This document shows, piece by piece, positions 59,420-64,000 of a stretch of 64,000 bases of DNA. Below the pieces are notes generated by a model. That model was not told where the DNA came from. It searched no databases and worked only from the letters and a program-made list of their open reading frames with translations. How positions within the stretch are numbered: position 1 is the stretch's first letter; every line of letters starts with the position of its first letter. Both the position numbers and the translations under genes were made by a program. The stretch covers positions 1-64,000 of the forward strand of contig CAWHHZ010000019.1 of the NCBI GenBank assembly GCA_963829355.1, read 5' to 3'. This DNA is from CAWHHZ01 sp963829355. Lineage in GTDB: Bacteria > Acidobacteriota > Thermoanaerobaculia > Gp7-AA8 > JAHWKK01.

Positions 59420-60362
59420 GACGTTCAAACTCCTGATTCAGCAGGTCGATCCGCTCGCGCGCCGTTCTCGGTGCGGTCATCTGGACATCCTCGTACCGCG
59501 GTTTGTCCTCGTTGCGATAGAAGATGCCGAGTCGGACGCTCTCACTCGGTGCAGCGAGCTCTCGCGCATGATTCATGTCGGACGGGTCATGGACAATGCG
59601 ATTCTTGTAGACGTTCTCGAGTGATGGGACATCGACACCATCCTCATGAACCAGCATCTCGATCTTGGCCGGCTCCTTCGCGGCCGCCTGGAAGACTTCC
59701 GGCGTATAGACAGGGCAGCGCTGCAGGATGCGCACGAACGAGAATCCGTTGTGATGATACGCAGCCTGGAGCGTCGCGTAGAGATGAGCGGGAACCCACT
59801 CGGCCGTCTGTGCGACGAACGAGGCTCCCGTCAGACCGAGAGAAATCGTGAGCGGATCGAGTGGCTCGAGCATGCTGCCCCGGGGCTGCGTGTTGCTCTT
59901 GAGGCCCTGCGGGGTCGTCGGTGAGGTCTGCTTCTTGGTCAGCGCGTAGATGTTGTTGTCGAGCATCAGCGCCGTCATGTTCATGTTGTAGCGCATCGCG
60001 TGCATCCAGTGGCCTGCGCCGATCGATGTGCAGTCACCATCGCCCATCACGACAAAGACGTCGAGCTCGGGGCGGTGGAGTTTCACTCCGGTCGCGAGCG
60101 GCAGAGCGCGCCCGTGGAGGCCATGGAAGCCGTAGGTCTTGAGGTAGTGCGGGAAGCGACTCGAACACCCGATCCCCGAGACGAAGACTGTTGTCTCTGG
60201 CTTGAGCTGCTCTGCAGCGAGCAACCGTTGCACGGACGTGAGAACGGAGTGATCGCCGCAGCCAGGGCACCATCGTGCGACGCGCCCCTCGTAGTCGGAC
60301 ATCTCGAATTCGCGCTCGTCGTCCGTCGGACTGGCGAGCAAACTACAGTTCAGGGCGCTCAT
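59409..60362 (-). CDS. korB: 2-oxoacid:ferredoxin oxidoreductase beta subunit KorB
   Basis: 317 residues. TPP-binding features are WCPGCGDHSVLTSVQRLL at the N-terminus and VVMGDGDCTSIG...MNMTALMLDNNIYALTKKQ (GDG...N motif). SPTTPQGLKSNTQP is the usual 2-oxoglutarate-type segment. Works with KorA to convert a 2-oxoacid, most likely 2-oxoglutarate, plus CoA to acyl-CoA, CO2 and reduced ferredoxin. AAGGAG upstream of the ATG at 60362; ATGA overlap with korA. Confidence 0.94.
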   Translation of the reverse strand: MSALNCSLLASPTDDEREFEMSDYEGRVARWCPGCGDHSVLTSVQRLLAAEQLKPETTVFVSGIGCSSRFPHYLKTYGFHGLHGRALPLATGVKLHRPELDVFVVMGDGDCTSIGAGHWMHAMRYNMNMTALMLDNNIYALTKKQTSPTTPQGLKSNTQPRGSMLEPLDPLTISLGLTGASFVAQTAEWVPAHLYATLQAAYHHNGFSFVRILQRCPVYTPEVFQAAAKEPAKIEMLVHEDGVDVPSLENVYKNRIVHDPSDMNHARELAAPSESVRLGIFYRNEDKPRYEDVQMTAPRTARERIDLLNQEFERHAV

Positions 60363-62263
60363 CGTGCTCTCTCCTTGTTCTGAAGCTTGGTGCGGATGCC
60401 CTCGAGTATCGATCCCGGGCGAAGTGGCTCGCCATGGGCGCGGGTCCAGCAGTCGACATCGACCAGCGTGTGGGCCCGGAGCATCCAGGACAGCTGTCCC
60501 CGGCGCCGGTTTTCTTCCGTGATCCACGGGTCATCCGGATCGTCGCTGTAGTTGATCTCGACGGTCATGACCTTCTTGAATCGCCGGAACATCTCCTGAA
60601 GGCCCGGCTCGAATGGCGAGAGGAACGTCAGGTGTGTCGACGCGATATTGAGCCCCTCCGCACGTCCTCTTTCGATCGCTTCCTCGATCGCGCCGCGGGT
60701 ACTGCCCCATCCGACGACGAGGAGATCTCCTTCTTCAGCACCGTAGAGCTTCGGTGGCTCGAGCATCGACTGCAATACCGCCATCTTCCGGCTGCGCATC
60801 TGGTTGCCGCGATGGTGGATCTTCGCCGTGTAGGCGACGCAGCCGCTATCCTCGTGGGCGAGGCCGGTTGCGGTGTATGCGCCATTCTTCCGGCCCGGAA
60901 TGATCCGCTGCGAAAGGCCCGTCTCATCATCCCAGTCGAACGGCTTCGTTCCCTCGGGAAGCGGTGACAGGTCGAGCGCCGGTGCCATCCACTGCTCGGT
61001 CGGTTCGGGACGCGGGAACGGCTGAACGCCGGTCGCGAGGTTCGCGTCCGTCAGGACGATGACGAGGCAGCGGAACGCCTCGGCGAGGCGCCGGGCCGTG
61101 ATCATCGTATGGAAGCACTCCTCGATGGTCGATGGCGCGAGAACGACGTGCGGCGCATCTCCGGTCTGGCCGTAGACGGCTGCCCACATATCGGATTGCT
61201 CGACCTTCGTCGGAAGCCCCGTACTCGGGCCGCCGCGTTGGACGTTCACGACCACGAGCGGAGTTTCCGTCATGACTGAAAGCCCGAGGAACTCCGTCTT
61301 CAGAGCGAGTCCAGGTCCGGATGTGATCGTGAAAGCGACCTTGCCGGAGTACGAAGCTCCGATGGCCACACCCGCAGCGGCGATCTCGTCCTCGGCCTGA
61401 TGCAGGATACCGCCGTAGTTCCGGAAGATCTCGCCGAGGTAGTGCGACGATGATGTGGCCGGCGTGATCGGATACATGGCGCAAAGCTCCATACCGGAGG
61501 CGATGGCGCCGAGAGCCAGCGCTTCGTTGCCGTTCATGACGAGCATCTGCTGAGTGGAGGGAACTGCCGCGATCTCGACCCGGAAGTCGAGGTGCTGTTC
61601 TCCCCACGCGTAGCCGAGGTTGAAGAGCTCGACGTTCGTCTCGTAGACCTTTTCGGACTTCTTTCTGAACTGGTGCGCGATCTGTTCCTTCACGCGCTCG
61701 ACGTCGCGGCTGTAGATCCAGGAGAGCAGACCGAGGGCGAACATGTTCTTGCCCTTCCGGGGATTGTCGACGATCTTGAGACATTCGGCCTGCATCGGGA
61801 CCGGGATGATCCGGTAGTCGGAGGACTCGAGCTCAGCCATCGCGTCCGCCCATTGCTGGCGGATGACTTCGTCGGGATGATCGGCCCACATGTTCTCGAT
61901 CAGAAGTGTGGCGTCGGGAGCCAGTGCGCCGATGCGGTGTCTGGTGAGGAGGACCTGCTCGTTGAATGCAATGACGAGGTTGGTGTCATCTCCCCAGTTT
62001 GTGACTGCTCTGCTGCCGATTCGGATGCGGTTGCCGCTTCCGCCATCGGGTGTGCGTGGAGGTGGCTGGATTTCCGCCGGAATGATCTCGACGGTCCAGA
62101 CGCCGTTCCCCATTTTTGCGGAGACGGATCCGAAGATCTGCCCGCATTTCTGCGCACCCTCTCCGGAATCTGAAACGATCTCCACAGTATGTTCTGGGAG
62201 CTTGTGAATGGCAGGTTTGCCGCGACTCGTCTCAGGACGAGCTTCCTCGAGTACAGTTGTCAT
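60359..62263 (-). CDS. korA: 2-oxoacid:ferredoxin oxidoreductase gamma-alpha fusion KorA
   Basis: 634 residues. The gamma domain (about 25-235, GEGAQKCGQIFGSVSAKMGN and NKxx-type helices) is fused in front of the alpha domain (GNEALALGAIASGMELCAMY, PITPATSSSHYLGEI, TSGPGLALKTEFLGLSVMTE). C-terminal VVGWGSTRGAIEEAIERGR is the KorA domain II. This is the common two-gene KorAB form. The ATG at 62263 has GAGGGACT upstream. First gene of the long cluster; a large hairpin region lies just upstream (62398-62570). Confidence 0.95.
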   Translation of the reverse strand: MTTVLEEARPETSRGKPAIHKLPEHTVEIVSDSGEGAQKCGQIFGSVSAKMGNGVWTVEIIPAEIQPPPRTPDGGSGNRIRIGSRAVTNWGDDTNLVIAFNEQVLLTRHRIGALAPDATLLIENMWADHPDEVIRQQWADAMAELESSDYRIIPVPMQAECLKIVDNPRKGKNMFALGLLSWIYSRDVERVKEQIAHQFRKKSEKVYETNVELFNLGYAWGEQHLDFRVEIAAVPSTQQMLVMNGNEALALGAIASGMELCAMYPITPATSSSHYLGEIFRNYGGILHQAEDEIAAAGVAIGASYSGKVAFTITSGPGLALKTEFLGLSVMTETPLVVVNVQRGGPSTGLPTKVEQSDMWAAVYGQTGDAPHVVLAPSTIEECFHTMITARRLAEAFRCLVIVLTDANLATGVQPFPRPEPTEQWMAPALDLSPLPEGTKPFDWDDETGLSQRIIPGRKNGAYTATGLAHEDSGCVAYTAKIHHRGNQMRSRKMAVLQSMLEPPKLYGAEEGDLLVVGWGSTRGAIEEAIERGRAEGLNIASTHLTFLSPFEPGLQEMFRRFKKVMTVEINYSDDPDDPWITEENRRRGQLSWMLRAHTLVDVDCWTRAHGEPLRPGSILEGIRTKLQNKERAR

Positions 62264-62397
62264 AGATAGTCCCTCAATGATGAATTCATCAGGCAGCGCG
62301 CCCTCCGGATGATTGTCGCGTCGGGGGCCGCGTCTGTACGCAATGGCAGTCACACGCCATTGTGAGGTTGATCACATGGGCGCCGCCTGGAGGTCAA

Positions 62398-62570
62398 ACG
62401 GTGGACGGGCGTGGACGTGGTGGACAGAAGCGTGGACCGAGACGTGGACGAAAGAGTGGACATGACGCAGTGACTATGGTTCACGCTTCTGTCCACTCTT
62501 TCGTCCACGCTTTTGTCCACTACGTCCACGCCCGTCCACGCCGTCCACGCCAGTCCATGCAGTCCACCAT
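62398..62570. repeat. GTGGAC/GTCCAC inverted-repeat hairpin upstream of korA
   Basis: The left half (62399-62464) has six irregularly spaced GTGGAC motifs. The right half (62487-62570) has GTCCAC motifs in the opposite orientation. The two halves align as a near-perfect inverted repeat of about 60 bases (GTGGACGGGCGTGGACGTGG against its complement) with a loop of about 20 bases around GTGACTATGG. It fills the spacer between ypdA-like and korA (62264-62598). It could terminate or attenuate transcription on the minus strand or be a mobile palindrome. Confidence 0.75.
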
Positions 62571-62598
62571 TTTGAACTTTGAACTTTGATGTGCCCGC

Positions 62599-63642
62599 CT
62601 AGCTCTCCGGGAGTGTGAACTCGGGCGCCTGTTCTTCAGGGGCGGGAGCGCCGGTGATTGCGGCGACGATCCGGTCGACGTGAATGTGGCTCGTTTCGAT
62701 GAACTCCTTCACGCCGCCGATCTGGGTGCCGGCGCTGGCCGTGCCGGCGACGTACAGCCCCGGAACGTCGGTCTCCATCGTCCGCTGATCGAAACGAGGC
62801 TTCTGTCCCGGTCCCTCGAGCGTCACGCCCGCCTGCTCGAAGAGCGTCGAGTCCTGTTCGTATCCAGTGAGGAGAAGAACGACCTCGGCAGGAACCCTGA
62901 GCTCCTCGACCGAACCGTCCGCCGCGGTACGGGTCAGCAACACGACGTCCCGCTTGATCTGCAGGACATTCGAGCGTGGCAGAAACTCCAGACGGCCGTC
63001 CCGGATCAGCGCTTCGATCTCGGGGAGGAGCCAGAACTTCACGCGGTCGCGACTGAAGTCGCTCCCCCGATACGACAGCGTCACCCGGGCTCCGATTCGC
63101 ACGCAGCGGATCGCGGCCTCGACCGCCGAATTCTTGCCCCCGACGATCAGCACTCTGCGACGGAAGTACTGGTGCGGATCCTCGAAGTAGTGAGAAACGT
63201 GAGGCAGAGTCTCTCCCGGAACGCCGAGCATCCTGGGGCGATGCATGTCGCCGATCGCCAGAACGACCGCGGCCGCGGACCATGTGCGGTCCCCCCGGCC
63301 TCCCCGGCTCGTCACGATGAGTCGATCGTCTCTCTTTCTGATCGACATGACCCGTTCGAATGTTGCGATGTCGAGGTCGTACTGGAGAACCACCGACCGA
63401 AGGTATTTCAGGTACTCCTCCTTGGTCGCTTTCGTCTGATCGAGAGTCTGCAGTGGAACGCCCGCGATCTCGATCCGTTCAGGTGACGAGAAGAAGTGGG
63501 TGTTGGGGGCGTACCACGAGATCGTGGCGCCGATCTGGCCGGCGTCGAGATGGTGGTAGTCGATTCCCTTCTTCTTCAGAGCGACGGCGAGCTCGATGCC
63601 GATTGGCCCCGCGCCGACGATCAGAACGTGCGTCCGCTCCAT
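62599..63642 (-). CDS. YpdA-like NAD(P)/FAD-dependent oxidoreductase
   Basis: 347 residues. N-terminal FAD-binding VLIVGAGPIGIELAVALKKKG, then GATISWYAPNTHFFSSPERI, a NAD(P) site VLIVGGKNSAVEAAIR and the closing GLYVAGTASAGTQIGGVKEFIET. This matches the YpdA family (bacillithiol-disulfide reductase and relatives), which lacks the CxxC of thioredoxin reductase. The thiol substrate in this organism is unknown. Same strand as the kor-rnf cluster but separated from it by the hairpin spacer, so probably a separate transcript. Confidence 0.87.
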   Translation of the reverse strand: MERTHVLIVGAGPIGIELAVALKKKGIDYHHLDAGQIGATISWYAPNTHFFSSPERIEIAGVPLQTLDQTKATKEEYLKYLRSVVLQYDLDIATFERVMSIRKRDDRLIVTSRGGRGDRTWSAAAVVLAIGDMHRPRMLGVPGETLPHVSHYFEDPHQYFRRRVLIVGGKNSAVEAAIRCVRIGARVTLSYRGSDFSRDRVKFWLLPEIEALIRDGRLEFLPRSNVLQIKRDVVLLTRTAADGSVEELRVPAEVVLLLTGYEQDSTLFEQAGVTLEGPGQKPRFDQRTMETDVPGLYVAGTASAGTQIGGVKEFIETSHIHVDRIVAAITGAPAPEEQAPEFTLPES

Positions 63643-63664
63643 ACGCCCCGAAGTCTATCAGCAT

Positions 63665-64000
63665 GGGAATGCTGAATGACGAATGCCGAATGCTGAATGG
63701 GGAATGGGGAAAGGCAGTCATCCTGAGCGCGAGACTGTGTGAAAAACCGATCGGCTTCGCGACCGTCTTTTTTGGAGTGCTGAGCTCGCCGAAGGACGAG
63801 CTCAGCTTTACATCACGCCGCCTTACGGGCTGCGGCGGGTTGCAAGCTGCAGTGGAAATTTCCTGACTGGTCCCGATTGCGGCCTCGATGGTGGTTGCCA
63901 CGGGATCCAAAGCGGCGCTCGTCCTCCGGCGAGCACCGCACTCCAAAGTCACAGCCTCGATTCACGAGGCGTTTTCACACAGTCTCGCGTACGCGATCCT
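63665..64000. repeat. GAATG tandem run and nested palindromic element at window end
   Basis: 63665-63712 is a degenerate run of GAATG units. From 63718 a TCATCCTGAGCG left end is followed directly by CGCGAGACTGTGTGAAAA (63728-63745), whose exact complement TTTTCACACAGTCTCGCG lies at 63972-63989 and is followed by TACGCGATCCT. Inside are two inverted copies of a TTTGGAGTGC...CTCGCCG...GGACGAGC block (63771-63810 and 63904-63948). No gene is visible in 63643-64000. Confidence 0.7.

Noticed and set aside
62398..62570. Possible CRISPR array from repeated GTGGAC/GTCCAC units
   Set aside because: Units are only 6 bases, spacing is irregular, the orientation flips in the middle and no cas gene is present; it is an inverted repeat.

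Overview
The window is GC-rich, densely coded bacterial chromosome from a Gram-negative organism: it has a TolC-type outer-membrane channel, an Rnf complex and a periplasm-facing multihaem cytochrome. No rRNA or tRNA gene, phage gene or CRISPR array was seen. The gene repertoire (secreted CHRD and giant beta-rich proteins sharing a C-terminal module, an octahaem HAO-like cytochrome, large 2-oxoacid:ferredoxin oxidoreductases beside Rnf, dispersed TCATCCTGAGC palindromes) suggests Acidobacteriota, perhaps a Thermoanaerobaculia-like lineage. That placement is inference only. At least five genes carry single-base-type frameshifts with otherwise good coding sequence, so the source may be a metagenome or an unpolished assembly.

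Layout. 0-3.3 kb: end of a Na+/Ca2+ antiporter gene, then a minus-strand set (Fnr-type regulator, tandem universal stress protein, hemerythrin-like protein). 3.5-7.1 kb: a radical-SAM/SPASM relative that has lost its radical-SAM cysteines, a GT39 membrane glycosyltransferase and a PAP2 phosphatase. 7.4-11.4 kb: a secreted CHRD protein, an octahaem HAO-like cytochrome co-translated with an unusual internally duplicated 8-TM protein, and a relic of rtcB. 11.5-18.2 kb: hybrid histidine kinase, thioredoxin reductase co-translated with an uncharacterised Rossmann protein, and a TMTC-like membrane protein. 18.7-28.7 kb: one 3336-residue secreted protein. 28.8-37.8 kb: xdhC, mocA-like and hrpB (all frameshifted), a DUF2911 protein, an unknown 565-residue protein and a SulP transporter. 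38.2-45.4 kb: a TetR-controlled tripartite ABC exporter operon (tetR-tolC-hlyD-ATPase-ATPase-permease-permease). 45.6-62.3 kb: a macro-domain gene, then a long minus-strand energy-conservation cluster. 62.6-63.6 kb: a YpdA-like flavoprotein.

The most interesting region is 46.55-62.26 kb, read right to left: korA-korB-orf336-rnfB-nifJ-rnfC-rnfD-rnfG-rnfE-rnfA-(44-aa Cys4 membrane protein)-apbE. Nearly all junctions overlap by 1-11 bases. A 1730-residue pyruvate:ferredoxin oxidoreductase with an extra C-terminal ferredoxin domain sits between rnfB and rnfC, as if 2-oxoacid oxidation feeds the Rnf ion pump directly. The tiny membrane-anchored Cys4 protein beside apbE looks like a miniature functional analogue of NqrM, the iron-delivery factor of the related Nqr complex. 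A second candidate system is the HAO-like cytochrome with its duplicated 8-TM partner.

Intergenic DNA is rich in repeats. There are several copies of a palindromic TCATCCTGAGC...GCTCAGGATGA family (one supplies the stop codon of the histidine kinase), an ATTCCGAAGGAG family, nested inverted-repeat elements, and a long GTGGAC/GTCCAC hairpin upstream of korA.
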